DNA from: Vulcanimicrobium winogradskyi
Lineage (GTDB): Bacteria; Vulcanimicrobiota; Vulcanimicrobiia; Vulcanimicrobiales; Vulcanimicrobiaceae
Direction: 5' to 3'
Assembly: GCA_003134965.1 (NCBI GenBank)
Contig: PLDA01000002.1
Coordinates: 310,001-374,000 of the forward strand
DNA: 64,000 nucleotides
Below, piece by piece: positions 44,117 to 52,569 of the stretch. The position numbers and the translations under genes are program-made. Within the stretch, counting starts at the first letter, position 1, and every line of letters starts with the position of its first letter. The notes beneath the pieces were generated by a model that ran no database searches, had not been told where the DNA came from, and saw nothing but the letters and a program-made list of their open reading frames with translations.

Positions 44117-45667
44117 ATGCTGTGCCCGATGGCGGCGGGCGGGTTCGACGAGGCGCTGAGGTCTTGGGTCGCGGGAGATCCCGAGCGTGCTCTCGCGCTG
44201 TGCGAAACAATGCCCGTCCAGGAGGCTGCCTCGACGCGCGCGGTTCTCTTGCGTGCGCGTGCGCTGCTGCGGCTGCGCCGGCCGCGCGAGTCGATCGCAC
44301 TGGTGGAATCGCTCGACCTCCAGCTGGAAAGTGCCGCCGAACGGGCCACCGCGGCGATGCTGCTCGGCACGGCGTATGCGCGCAGCGGGGACGTCGAGCG
44401 CGGCCTCGCCGTTCTGCGCGACGCCGCCGCCTTGGCGGTGCGGGTCGACGTCGCGATCGGTTCGGAGATCGCGCTCGGAATCGCGCTCGCCCATTATCAG
44501 CGACGCGACTTCGACGCCGCGGCGCGGGCCCTCGACGGGGTCGATCCGACGAGCGGGATCGTCTACGCGCGCGCGCTCGAATGCCGCGGTTGGATCGCCA
44601 AGAGCAAGAACGACTTCGCCGCGGCGGTCGCCGCGTTCGAAGCCTCGCTGGCGCAGGTTGAACGCTCCGGTCAGTCCGATCGCTTTCTGGAAGCGAACCT
44701 GATCGCGACGATGAGCTACATCGCCGTCGAGCTGCTGGACGTCCCGCGCTGCGAGGCGCTGCTCGAGCGCGCGCGTCGCGTCCAGTGGGAGTCGAGCGGG
44801 CTCGAATATTACCGCTTCTGGCTCGAGATGAACCGCTCGATGGCCGACGAGATCGCCGGCCGGCCGCGCGAGGCGCTGCAAGCGGCGCGCAACGCCGCAC
44901 TCTACGCGCCCTCGGACGCTTTTCGGCTCTTCGCGCAATGCCGGCGCGCCGCGGTGCTCTTCTCGTACGGCGAAATGCTCGGGTTCGCGGACCTCGCCGG
45001 CTCGATCTCTGCCGACTTCGCATCGATCGATTTGCGGCTGCTGCACGAGTTCGAGGAGATCAACCTGCCTGTCGTCGTCGCCGAAACGCTCGCATTGATC
45101 GGGGACGGCGCCGGTGCGGCGGCGGCGCTGCGCCGGCTCGACACGATGTCGCCCGCCCAGCTCGCGCTGCTCCACGACGAGCCGATGAAACGCGCGTACT
45201 TCGCGTTCGTCGAAGGGCTGGTCGACGACGCGAACAAGGAGCCCTTGCGCGCGCGGCATCGCTACCGCGAAGCGCTGCGGGAATTCGACGCGATCGGAAT
45301 GACGCGCCGCGCGCTGCTGGCGGCGCTGCGGCTAAACGCGCTGCACGCCGACGACGCGCTGCTGGCGTTCATTCGCGAGCAGGCGCTGGCGCTTCCGGCA
45401 GGTTCGTGGATCAGGGAGAAGTCCGCCCGCCTGAGCGCGTGGAACAGCGACCCGATGCTGGCGCAGCTGACGCGTGCGGAGCGCGAGGTGCTGGAACTGC
45501 TCTACGAAGGAAAGTCGACCGCCGAGATTGCGGCGGTGCGAACGCGCTCGACGCAGACGATACGCAACACCGTCTCAAAGCTGCTGCAAACGTTCGCCGT
45601 CGACAACCGGCAGGCGCTGCTCAACGAGTGCGCGCGGCGCGGTGCCTTCCCGACGGCGACTTCGTAG
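44117..45667 (+). CDS. TPR-LuxR transcription regulator
   Basis: 516 residues; ATG 44117 (Met5 is an alternative). N-terminal about 420 residues are helical TPR-like repeats (ERGLAVLRDAAALAVR, RRDFDAAARALDGVD, SKNDFAAAVAAFEASL), with no NB-ARC/ATPase motif, unlike MalT/LAL regulators. C-terminal LuxR HTH: LTRAEREVLELLYEGKSTA (with EIAAVRTRSTQTIRNTVSK) and DNRQALLNECARR. The TPR part presumably senses a protein or ligand and drives DNA binding. No autoinducer-binding domain is seen. The 3' end overlaps the convergent lipoprotein gene by 47 bases. Target genes unknown; the neighbouring amidohydrolase is a candidate. Confidence 0.82.
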   Translation: MLCPMAAGGFDEALRSWVAGDPERALALCETMPVQEAASTRAVLLRARALLRLRRPRESIALVESLDLQLESAAERATAAMLLGTAYARSGDVERGLAVLRDAAALAVRVDVAIGSEIALGIALAHYQRRDFDAAARALDGVDPTSGIVYARALECRGWIAKSKNDFAAAVAAFEASLAQVERSGQSDRFLEANLIATMSYIAVELLDVPRCEALLERARRVQWESSGLEYYRFWLEMNRSMADEIAGRPREALQAARNAALYAPSDAFRLFAQCRRAAVLFSYGEMLGFADLAGSISADFASIDLRLLHEFEEINLPVVVAETLALIGDGAGAAAALRRLDTMSPAQLALLHDEPMKRAYFAFVEGLVDDANKEPLRARHRYREALREFDAIGMTRRALLAALRLNALHADDALLAFIREQALALPAGSWIREKSARLSAWNSDPMLAQLTRAEREVLELLYEGKSTAEIAAVRTRSTQTIRNTVSKLLQTFAVDNRQALLNECARRGAFPTATS

Positions 45668-45866
45668 GGACCGGAGTCGGTGAGGCCGTCGGGGTCGCCG
45701 TGGGGGCCGGTGAGGGCGTCGGCGTGGGGGTAGGCGACGCGGTCGCAGAGTTGCCGTTCACCGGCGGCGAGACCGCGCTCGGTCCGCCGCCCATGACCGA
45801 ACACGCCCCGAGCAGCACCGCGGCGGCGACGATCCCCGACCCGAGTATGAAACGCAGTTCCCGCAC
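45621..45866 (-). CDS. Small lipoprotein with Ser/Pro/Thr-rich tail
   Basis: 81 residues from GTG 45866 (AGGGAG upstream). Signal peptide with lipobox: FILGSGIVAAAVLLGACS (Cys of LLGAC acylated). The mature part is a short linker and a TPTPTPSPAPTATPTASPT low-complexity tail ending in a basic RHRAARTR. No domain. The 3' end lies inside the LuxR gene on the other strand. It could be a cell-envelope linker or a small membrane-anchored spacer; the gene call rests on the SD, lipobox and periodic tail rather than a family match. Confidence 0.55.
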   Translation of the reverse strand: MRELRFILGSGIVAAAVLLGACSVMGGGPSAVSPPVNGNSATASPTPTPTPSPAPTATPTASPTPVPTKSPSGRHRAARTR

Positions 45867-45930
45867 TGATCTCCCTGCCGCAACGTTCGGTGGGAGGCGC
45901 CTAGCACCCCCGCTGCGTACGACGGGAGCG

Positions 45931-47109
45931 ATGCGCATCGCGATCCGAACCGGCATGTTGTACGATGGAACCGACGCGCCGCCGCGCTCGAACGTCACGC
46001 TCGTCGTCGACGACGGGCGCATCGCCGAGATCGCCGGCAATGCGGAGCGCGCTGCCGCCGATCGCACGTACGAGGCTGCCTCGGTCGTGCCCGGGTTGAT
46101 CAACAGCCACGTGCACCTCGAGGTCAACGGCGAACCCGACACGCAGACGTTCTTTCTCATCCGCACGCCGACCGAACGGACGCTGGACGCCGCGCGCCAC
46201 GCCCGTCTCGCGCTCGAAGCCGGCGTGACGACCGTGCGCGACCTCGGCGGCTCGGAATCGAACGCGATAGCGCTGCGCGACGCCGTCGCACGCGGCGAAC
46301 ACCCGGGGCCGACGATCGTCCCCGCCGGCCGCGCGATCTGCATGACCGGCGGCCACGGCTTCTTCCTCGGCCGCGAGGCTGACGGCCCGTGGGACGCCCG
46401 CAAGGCGGTGCGCGAGCAGCTCAAGGCCGGGGCGTCCTGTATCAAACTGATCGCGACCGGCGGCGTGCTGACGAAAGGCGCGGTCCCGGGCCAGGATCAG
46501 CTGAGCGAAGAAGAGATGCGCGCCGCGATCGTCGAGGCCGCCACGCACGGGATGCGCGTCGCCGCGCACGCGATCGGTACGAACGGGATCAAGAACGCCC
46601 TGCGCGCCGGCGTCACCTCGATCGAGCACGGCCACCTCCTCGACGACGAAGCGATCGAGTTGTTCAAATCGCGCGACGCATACCTCGTGCCGACGCTCGC
46701 CGCGGTGTGGCGCATCTACGAGAACATCGCCGGCGGCGCGCAGCCCGAGTACGTCGTCCGCAAAGCGACGGAGATCTACCAGCACGCCGGCGAGAACATT
46801 CGCAAAGCCTACCGCGCCGGCGTGAAGATCGCCGGCGGTTCCGACGCCGGCACGCCGTACAACCGTCACGAAGACTACGCATACGAGGTCGAATTGATGT
46901 CGACGGTGCTCGGGATGTCGCCGCAGCAGGCGCTCACCGCGGCGACCTCGATCGCAGCGCAGCTCATCGGCGTCGACGCCGGCGTGCTCGCCGTGGGCCG
47001 TCCCGCCGACCTCCTTCTCCTCGCCGGCGACGCCGGCAGCGATGTCCGCGCGCTGCGCGAACCGCGCGTCGTCGTCAAAGGCGGCGCGATCGCGCACGAA
47101 CGCCCGTGA
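45931..47109 (+). CDS. Amidohydrolase-superfamily metal-dependent hydrolase
   Basis: 392 residues from ATG 45931 (GGGAGC SD). Metal ligands: VPGLINSHVHLEV (HxH), CIKLIATGGVLTK (candidate carbamylated Lys), AAHAIGTNGIK (His), TSIEHGHLLDD (His), and AGGSDAGTPYN (Asp). This set resembles imidazolonepropionase/Xaa-Pro dipeptidase-like amidohydrolases. Cytosolic, no signal peptide. Substrate (cyclic amide, dipeptide or carbamoyl compound) cannot be read. Followed by a glycosyltransferase 12 bases away. Confidence 0.85.
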   Translation: MRIAIRTGMLYDGTDAPPRSNVTLVVDDGRIAEIAGNAERAAADRTYEAASVVPGLINSHVHLEVNGEPDTQTFFLIRTPTERTLDAARHARLALEAGVTTVRDLGGSESNAIALRDAVARGEHPGPTIVPAGRAICMTGGHGFFLGREADGPWDARKAVREQLKAGASCIKLIATGGVLTKGAVPGQDQLSEEEMRAAIVEAATHGMRVAAHAIGTNGIKNALRAGVTSIEHGHLLDDEAIELFKSRDAYLVPTLAAVWRIYENIAGGAQPEYVVRKATEIYQHAGENIRKAYRAGVKIAGGSDAGTPYNRHEDYAYEVELMSTVLGMSPQQALTAATSIAAQLIGVDAGVLAVGRPADLLLLAGDAGSDVRALREPRVVVKGGAIAHERP

Positions 47110-47121
47110 CGAACTAAGCGC

Positions 47122-48279
47122 GTGCCCGATCTGCGCGGCCTTCGGGTCGCGGTTCTCGGCGCGATCTCGTGGCCGACGCCGCCGCCCGGCTACGGCCCGT
47201 GGGAGCAGGTCGCCTACAACATCGCGCGCGGCCTCGTCTCGCGCGGCCTCGACGTGACGCTCTTCGCGACCGCGAACTCATCGAGCCCCGGCAAGCTCGC
47301 GGCGGTGGTCCCTGCCGGTTTGAACGAAGATCCCGGGCTGAACGGCGAGGTGTGGAGCGAGTTGCACGTCGCGTCGTGCTTTGCCCGGGCGCGCGAGTTC
47401 GACCTGATCCACAACAACCTCGATTGGAAGCCGCTCCTGTACGCGCTGGCGACGGCGGCGCCGCCGATGATCACGACGGTGCACGGCTTCTCCTCGCCGC
47501 AGATCCTGGGCGCGTACTACGCCGGCGCGACGCGGTCGTTCTACTGTTCGATCAGCGACGCCGACCGCGATCCGGGCTTAGCCTACCTCGCGACGACGTA
47601 CAACGGGATCGACCCGGCCGAGTGGACCTTTCGTGAAGCTGCCGGCGACTATCTGCTCTTCTTCGCGCGCTTCCACCCGGAGAAGGGCGCGCACCTCGCG
47701 ATCGAGATCGCGAAGCGCGCGGGGGTGCGGCTGAAGCTGGCCGGGATCCCGCACGACGAGCCCTACTTTCACGAGCTGATCGAGCCGCACATCGACGGCG
47801 ATGCGGTACAGTTCCTCGGCCACGTCACGGGCCCGGCACGCGACGACCTGGTCGGCGGCGCGCTGGCGCTCGTGCACATGACGACGCGGCCCGAACGCTT
47901 CGGGCTGACGCTGATCGAAGCGATGGCCTGCGGCACGCCGGTGCTCGGCGCTCGGATGGGCTCGATCCCGGAGATCGTCGTCGACGGCGTGACCGGCTAC
48001 CTCTGCGACGACCTCGCCGGCGCGGTCGCGCAGGTGCCGCGGCTCGCGGCATTGTCCCGCCGCGCGTGCCGCGAACACGTGGAGTCGAACTTCTCGCTCG
48101 ATCGCATGGTCGACCGATACCTTGGTGCGTACGCCGATGCGCTGCAGCTCGGCACACCGCCGCCGCCGAGCGCGGAGCACATGCGCTGGCGCCGTCACGA
48201 CTGGTGGGACCGGCCGATGGCGTTCACCGACATCCCGCCGCGGCCGCGCTCCCCGGTCGAGGAGAGCCCGCTCCCGTAA
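47122..48279 (+). CDS. Glycosyltransferase family 4 (GT-B)
   Basis: 385 residues, GTG start. N-terminal acceptor domain (VLGAISWPTPPPGYGPW, LTLIEAMACG region later), and the GT4 donor motif YNGIDPAEW then LFFARFHPEKGAHLAIEIA and RFGLTLIEAMACGTPVLG (EX7E motif). Probably transfers a sugar to a lipid or glycan acceptor in envelope or trehalose-type metabolism. No glycan operon surrounds it. Confidence 0.85.
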   Translation: MPDLRGLRVAVLGAISWPTPPPGYGPWEQVAYNIARGLVSRGLDVTLFATANSSSPGKLAAVVPAGLNEDPGLNGEVWSELHVASCFARAREFDLIHNNLDWKPLLYALATAAPPMITTVHGFSSPQILGAYYAGATRSFYCSISDADRDPGLAYLATTYNGIDPAEWTFREAAGDYLLFFARFHPEKGAHLAIEIAKRAGVRLKLAGIPHDEPYFHELIEPHIDGDAVQFLGHVTGPARDDLVGGALALVHMTTRPERFGLTLIEAMACGTPVLGARMGSIPEIVVDGVTGYLCDDLAGAVAQVPRLAALSRRACREHVESNFSLDRMVDRYLGAYADALQLGTPPPPSAEHMRWRRHDWWDRPMAFTDIPPRPRSPVEESPLP

Positions 48280-48291
48280 GGCGCGGCACCG

Positions 48292-48876
48292 TCAGTGCGC
48301 GGGCGTGGCTCCCGCGGCGGGACCGAGCTTCGCGAGCTCCACGTCGATCGCAGCGACGATCTCTTTCGCCGAGGCGCGGTAACGCGAAGCCTGGCGGCCG
48401 TTCGCGGAGCCGCCGCGATCGGGGCCGACGCGCGATGCCGACCCCGAGTCTCCCATGTCTCGCGGAGCCGAGGCGTTGTGCACGGTCTCCGTCTCTGAGT
48501 CCCAGTCGACGACCTGCTGCGCGAGCAGACGGTACTCGACGAGCTCGCGGCGCGCGTCGTCGCGACGATCGAGCGCGATGAGCGCGCGCGATGCGACGAC
48601 GGCGAGGCCGGCTGCGCGCACGTCCGCGTAATGCTGCGCCTCCCGAAAACCGTTCGAGAGCTTGTCCTTCGAGCAGCGCGCATAGGCGTTGACGGCGGCT
48701 TGCGCGGCGTCGTAGACCTGTTGCGGCAGATCGGTCTGGCGAAGCTTTCCGACGGCCATAACGTACTGGGTCGCCTCCGGGCAGATCGAATCCGCGAACC
48801 CGGCCTCCGCGGCCGAGGCGCGGCCGAACGAGCACGAGATGAACGCAAGCGCCAAGACGGCGGTGACGGTTCGCAT
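48292..48876 (-). CDS. Secreted Ala-rich protein, paralogue A
   Basis: 194 residues; ATG 48876. Signal peptide (VLALAFISCSFGRASA). Mature part is helical with conserved Cys pairs (SICPEATQYVMAVGKLRQT, YARCSKDKLSNGFREAQ) and a C-terminal SRYRASAKEIVAAIDVELA helix. Shares layout and many residues with the next protein upstream (paralogue B). No enzymatic motif; perhaps a periplasmic helical protein. It overlaps nothing but lies convergent with the glycosyltransferase. Confidence 0.65.
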   Translation of the reverse strand: MRTVTAVLALAFISCSFGRASAAEAGFADSICPEATQYVMAVGKLRQTDLPQQVYDAAQAAVNAYARCSKDKLSNGFREAQHYADVRAAGLAVVASRALIALDRRDDARRELVEYRLLAQQVVDWDSETETVHNASAPRDMGDSGSASRVGPDRGGSANGRQASRYRASAKEIVAAIDVELAKLGPAAGATPAH

Positions 48877-48888
48877 GAGTCGACCTCC

Positions 48889-49467
48889 CTACGGCGATGC
48901 GGCCGGGCCAGGTGAGGGTTGCTGTGCCTGCGGTCGGGCGACGTCGTGGGTCCGGCGGTCGATCGCCGCGAGCTCGGTATCCATCGCCGCGACGATCTCC
49001 TTCGCCGAGGCGCGGTACAGCGAGGTTCGGTTGTCGGCGCCGACCGTGACGGCGTAGCCGTTGGGGTCGGCCGACTGGTACGCCGATGTCTCGCCCTTCC
49101 AGTCGACGACTTGCTGCGCGAGCGGGCGCCAGTGCTGCAGCTCGCTGCGTGCCTCGTCGAGCCTGTCCATTGCGACCAGCGCCCGGGCGGCGAGCACCGC
49201 GAACGCGGCGGCGCGCGTGTCGGCGTAGTGCTGCGGCTCGCGGAACCCGCTCGAGAGCTTTTCCTTCGAGCACTGCGCGTAGGCGTCGGTCACCGCTTGG
49301 GCGGCTTCGTACACTCTCTGCGGCGGATCGTCTTGGCGCAGCTTCCCCGCGGCGATGACGTACTGCGTCGCCTGGGGACAGATCCCGTCCGCGAAGCCGG
49401 CGGCGCCGGCTCGGCCGAACGAAGATGCAACCACGCCCAGCACCAGCACTGCGTAGAAGGTTCTCAT
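48889..49467 (-). CDS. Secreted Ala-rich protein, paralogue B
   Basis: 192 residues; ATG 49467, 12 bases upstream of paralogue A. Signal VLVLGVVASSFGRAGA. Core matches A: GICPQATQYVIAAGKLRQD, YAQCSKEKLSSGFREPQH, then LYRASAKEIVAAMDTELA. Differs most in the variable middle (residues about 120-150) and C-terminal tail (Pro/Gln). The pair is a tandem duplication that has diverged. Function unknown. Confidence 0.65.
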   Translation of the reverse strand: MRTFYAVLVLGVVASSFGRAGAAGFADGICPQATQYVIAAGKLRQDDPPQRVYEAAQAVTDAYAQCSKEKLSSGFREPQHYADTRAAAFAVLAARALVAMDRLDEARSELQHWRPLAQQVVDWKGETSAYQSADPNGYAVTVGADNRTSLYRASAKEIVAAMDTELAAIDRRTHDVARPQAQQPSPGPAASP

Positions 49468-49486
49468 GAGACGACTGTTCGATCCG

Positions 49487-49756
49487 CTACGGAGGCAGAC
49501 CCGCGCCGCTATAGTGCGCCGGCCCGTCGACCGGGCAGGCGTTCGCGCGCACGGGTTCCGGGGCGCCGAGGATCGACCGCAGCCAGCAATCTCCCAGGAT
49601 CGAGCAGTAGCACACGCGCAGATCGACGCGCTTCGACTGCGGCAGGATCGCGCGGACCAGCGGCTGGTTCTCGATCTTGAGCAGCCTTACGCGGCCTCCG
49701 ATGAGGATGTCGACGCGAAACGCGCGTCCCTCCCGTACGGGCGGCTCGCCGTTCAT
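49487..49756 (-). CDS. Small Cys-containing protein downstream of purK
   Basis: 89 residues; ATG 49756 overlaps the purK stop by 4 bases (ATGA, 49753-49756), which supports it as real. Features: GRAFRVDILIGGRVRLLKI, then a Cys-rich RVCYCSILGDCWLRSIL and a later NACPVDG. Could be a small iron-sulfur or zinc-binding protein, or a remnant; no family recognised. No signal peptide. Confidence 0.45.
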   Translation of the reverse strand: MNGEPPVREGRAFRVDILIGGRVRLLKIENQPLVRAILPQSKRVDLRVCYCSILGDCWLRSILGAPEPVRANACPVDGPAHYSGAGLPP

Positions 49757-50898
49757 CGGATCGCGGCCGCCCGCTCGTCGATCCAGCGCAGCATCCCGCG
49801 ACCACGCTCCGCCTTCGCGAGCGCGTCGTCAAGGTTGTCACCGAGGACGGTGAAGTGGCCCATCTTGCGGCGCAGCGCGGCATGCGCCTTGCCGTAGACA
49901 TGCAGCTTCAGATCGCGCTCGCGCAGCAGGCCGTCGAGACCGCCGAGCGTGTCGCCGGCGCCCGCTCCCAGGATGTTGACCATCACCGCGGGCCTGAACT
50001 GACGCGGCTCCACCAGCGGAAGCCCGCAGATCGCGCGCACGTGCATCTCGTACTGGCTGATCTGCGTCGCGTCGAGCGAGTAGTGCCCGCTGTTGTGGAC
50101 GCGCGGCGCGATCTCGTTGACGAGCAGCTCGCCGCCGCGTTGAAAGAACTCGACGCAGAACGTCCCGACGATCCCGAGCCGCTCGGCGATCATCGTCGCA
50201 TAGCGGCGCGCGCATTCGCCGATCTCGGCCGGGATGCGGCCAGGGACGATCGTCGTCGCGAGCACCCCGTGATCGTGTTGGTTCTCCGAGGTCGGAAACG
50301 CGACGATCTCGCCGCGTTCGTTCCGCGCCGCGATGATCGACAGCTCGCGTTCGAACGCGATCAACCGCTCCCAGATCAGCGGCCGGCCCTTCGCGGCGCT
50401 CCACGCTGCATCGGCGTCCTCGCGCGAGCGAACGACCCACTGCCCCTTGCCGTCGTAGCCGCCCATTGTCGTCTTCAGCATCGCCGGAAACCCGATCGCC
50501 GCCTCGGCGCTGCCGAGCTCTTCGCGCGTGCGCACCGGCCGGAACTCCGCGGTCGGGATCCCGCAGTCGCGCACGAAGTTCTTCTCGAGGATGCGCTCCT
50601 GCGTGATCCGCAGCGCGGTCGATCCCGGATGCACGATCCGCCGGTCGGCCTCGAGCGCGAGCACCGACTCCAGCGGGATGTTCTCGAACTCGTAGGTCAC
50701 CACGTCGCTGCGCGCGCCGAGCTCGCCGATCGCGCGCAGATCGTCGTACGCCGCGACGATCTGCTCGTCCGCAACTTGTCCGCACGGCGAATCGGATAAC
50801 GGCTCGAGCGTCACGACGCGGAATCCCATCCGCTTCGCCTCCAGCGTCAGCATCCGCCCGAGCTGCCCGCCGCCCAGGATCCCGATCGTGCGGATCAC
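49753..50898 (-). CDS. purK: 5-(Carboxyamino)imidazole ribonucleotide synthase
   Basis: 381 residues. ATP-grasp PurK: N-terminal IGILGGGQLGRMLTLEAKR, FPAMLKTTMGGYDGKGQWV, and ELLVNEIAPRVHNSGHY. Converts AIR, bicarbonate and ATP to N5-CAIR in purine synthesis. Its ATG overlaps the purE stop, forming the usual purEK operon (purE first). Confidence 0.95.
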   Translation of the reverse strand: MIRTIGILGGGQLGRMLTLEAKRMGFRVVTLEPLSDSPCGQVADEQIVAAYDDLRAIGELGARSDVVTYEFENIPLESVLALEADRRIVHPGSTALRITQERILEKNFVRDCGIPTAEFRPVRTREELGSAEAAIGFPAMLKTTMGGYDGKGQWVVRSREDADAAWSAAKGRPLIWERLIAFERELSIIAARNERGEIVAFPTSENQHDHGVLATTIVPGRIPAEIGECARRYATMIAERLGIVGTFCVEFFQRGGELLVNEIAPRVHNSGHYSLDATQISQYEMHVRAICGLPLVEPRQFRPAVMVNILGAGAGDTLGGLDGLLRERDLKLHVYGKAHAALRRKMGHFTVLGDNLDDALAKAERGRGMLRWIDERAAAIR

Positions 50899-51374
50899 AG
50901 CTCGATCCGTTCCACATCGTCGGCGATGCGCGCGGTGCGATCGCGCAGCGTTCGGGCAAGCTCGGCATCGTGGAGCGCGAGGATGCGCGCGGCGAAGAGC
51001 GCGGCGTTCGCGGCGCCGCCGATCGCCATAGTAGCGACCGGGACGCCGGCCGGCATCTGTGCGATCGAGAGCAGCGAGTCGAGGCCGTTCAGCGCCTTCG
51101 ACTGGATCGGGACGCCGATCACGGGGAGATCGGTCTTGGTCGCCACCATCCCCGGCAGGTGCGCGGCCCCGCCGGCGCCGGCGACGATGACCTCGATTCC
51201 GCGCGCCTTCGCCTCGCTCGCATAGCGGAACATCAGATCCGGCGTGCGGTGCGCCGAGACGACGCGCATCTCGAACGGGATGCCTAACTCTTGCAGCGTC
51301 GTCGCCGCCGCGCGCATCGTCTCTAGGTCGGACGTCGAGCCCATGATGATCCCGACGCGGGGCGCAGCGCTCAT
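50895..51374 (-). CDS. purE: N5-carboxyaminoimidazole ribonucleotide mutase
   Basis: 159 residues, ATG 51374. Class I PurE motifs: GIIMGSTSDLETMRAAATTL, FEMRVVSAHRTPDLMFRYA, and AGAGGAAHLPGMVATKT. Rearranges N5-CAIR to CAIR, directly coupled with PurK. First gene of the operon. The 54-base gap to the Gly/Gln-rich gene upstream shows nothing distinctive. Confidence 0.95.
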   Translation of the reverse strand: MSAAPRVGIIMGSTSDLETMRAAATTLQELGIPFEMRVVSAHRTPDLMFRYASEAKARGIEVIVAGAGGAAHLPGMVATKTDLPVIGVPIQSKALNGLDSLLSIAQMPAGVPVATMAIGGAANAALFAARILALHDAELARTLRDRTARIADDVERIEL

Positions 51375-51428
51375 CGCCGAGCGCGTTCGGTCCGTGCGCG
51401 CGACCGCCCTGGAGTCACGCGCCGCCGT

Positions 51429-52535
51429 TCAGAGTGCCGTCAGCGTCCAGCGCACGGAGCTGGTGATGTCGCCGCTCGTGCCCCCGCCGTGCGCGACCGT
51501 CGTCTCGCTGCCCCGCGCGAGCTGCAAGCGGCCCCCGCGGAAGGTCGACTCGACGTGCAGCGTCGCGGTCGCAGGAACCATCTGCGGCGCCGGTGCGGCG
51601 GCGTAGCCGCCTTGGCCCTGGCCGTAGCCACCTTGGCCGGGCCCACCCTGCCCGACGCCACCTTGCCCGCCGCCACCTTGCCCGCCGCCACCTTGGCCTG
51701 GGGTGCCTTGACCGGGGATGCCGCCGGAGCCGCCGGAGCCGCCGCGCCGTCCTCGGCCGTAGCCGCCGGTCCCGCCGCCCTGCGGGTAGGCGGGCTGGGT
51801 TGCCCCGGTCACCGCCGCGGCGACGCGGATCTCGCCGGTTCCGTCGGCGACGACGGTCGTCTCGGTGCCGACGGTCTTCTCGAGTTTGGCGGTCATCGCG
51901 AGGCCGGGCTCCGACGAGCCGAACGCCACCGAGAACGGCCAGCTCCGCGTGGTTGCCGCCGGACGCGCGGCGACCAGCGCGCTGACGATGCGCACGCTCG
52001 CGGGCACGTCGGCGCGCACCGCCCCCTGGGCGGCGCCGTATTGCGCCCGGCCGCCGTACTGCCCGCGGCCCTGGCCTTGGCCCTGACCCGGGCCCTGGCC
52101 CTGTCCTTGGCCTTGCCCGGGCGCGCCGGCGCCGGGGAGCCCGCCGATCGGCCCGTCCATCGGGAGGTCGGAACCGGCTTGCCGTCCGCTACCGGAGGCG
52201 GACCCCGCCCGCGGCGACTCCGTCTGGTCGAAGCGGAGCGAGCCGTCGCTCTGCAGGCGGGCGATCACCGCGCCGGCCTGCCCCTCGTCGGGACTGATCG
52301 TGACCGCCACCCGGTCGTTCACGATGCGCGTCAGCGTCACCACCGCGTGCGTGCCGCCCGCTCCGCGCGGACCGCTCTCGATCGCGTCGTAGTGGAACGA
52401 GACGCTCGCACCGACGTGCGACGGAATCAACGAAGGGGTCGCCGCTGCGAGCGGGGGAGCGGTCGTAGCGGCGAGCGATCCAGCCAGCGTCATGGCAAGG
52501 AGAGCCGCCGTCCGGACGGACGATGATGCGTTCAC
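51429..52535 (-). CDS. Secreted Gly/Gln-rich low-complexity protein
   Basis: 368 residues; ATG 52535. Signal peptide (TAALLAMTLAGSLAATTAP). Two low-complexity blocks, about residues 135-165 (GQGQGQGQGPGQGQGQGRG) and 245-320 (GGGGQGGGGQGGVGQGGPG), are separated by folded-looking beta segments. DNA in these blocks is skewed to GGC/CAG-type codons on the minus strand and to CCTTGGCC-like strings on the plus strand, consistent with expansion by slippage. Probably an extracellular matrix or surface protein; no family known. Divergent with the glycoside hydrolase gene. Confidence 0.55.
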   Translation of the reverse strand: MNASSSVRTAALLAMTLAGSLAATTAPPLAAATPSLIPSHVGASVSFHYDAIESGPRGAGGTHAVVTLTRIVNDRVAVTISPDEGQAGAVIARLQSDGSLRFDQTESPRAGSASGSGRQAGSDLPMDGPIGGLPGAGAPGQGQGQGQGPGQGQGQGRGQYGGRAQYGAAQGAVRADVPASVRIVSALVAARPAATTRSWPFSVAFGSSEPGLAMTAKLEKTVGTETTVVADGTGEIRVAAAVTGATQPAYPQGGGTGGYGRGRRGGSGGSGGIPGQGTPGQGGGGQGGGGQGGVGQGGPGQGGYGQGQGGYAAAPAPQMVPATATLHVESTFRGGRLQLARGSETTVAHGGGTSGDITSSVRWTLTAL

Positions 52536-52569
52536 GCTTCGGAGTTTCGCACGTTCTGCTCATAGGTTC

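Noticed and set aside
51600..52130. CRISPR-like short repeats
   Set aside because: The repeats are codon-level GGC/CAG repeats in a coding frame, with no spacers of constant length.
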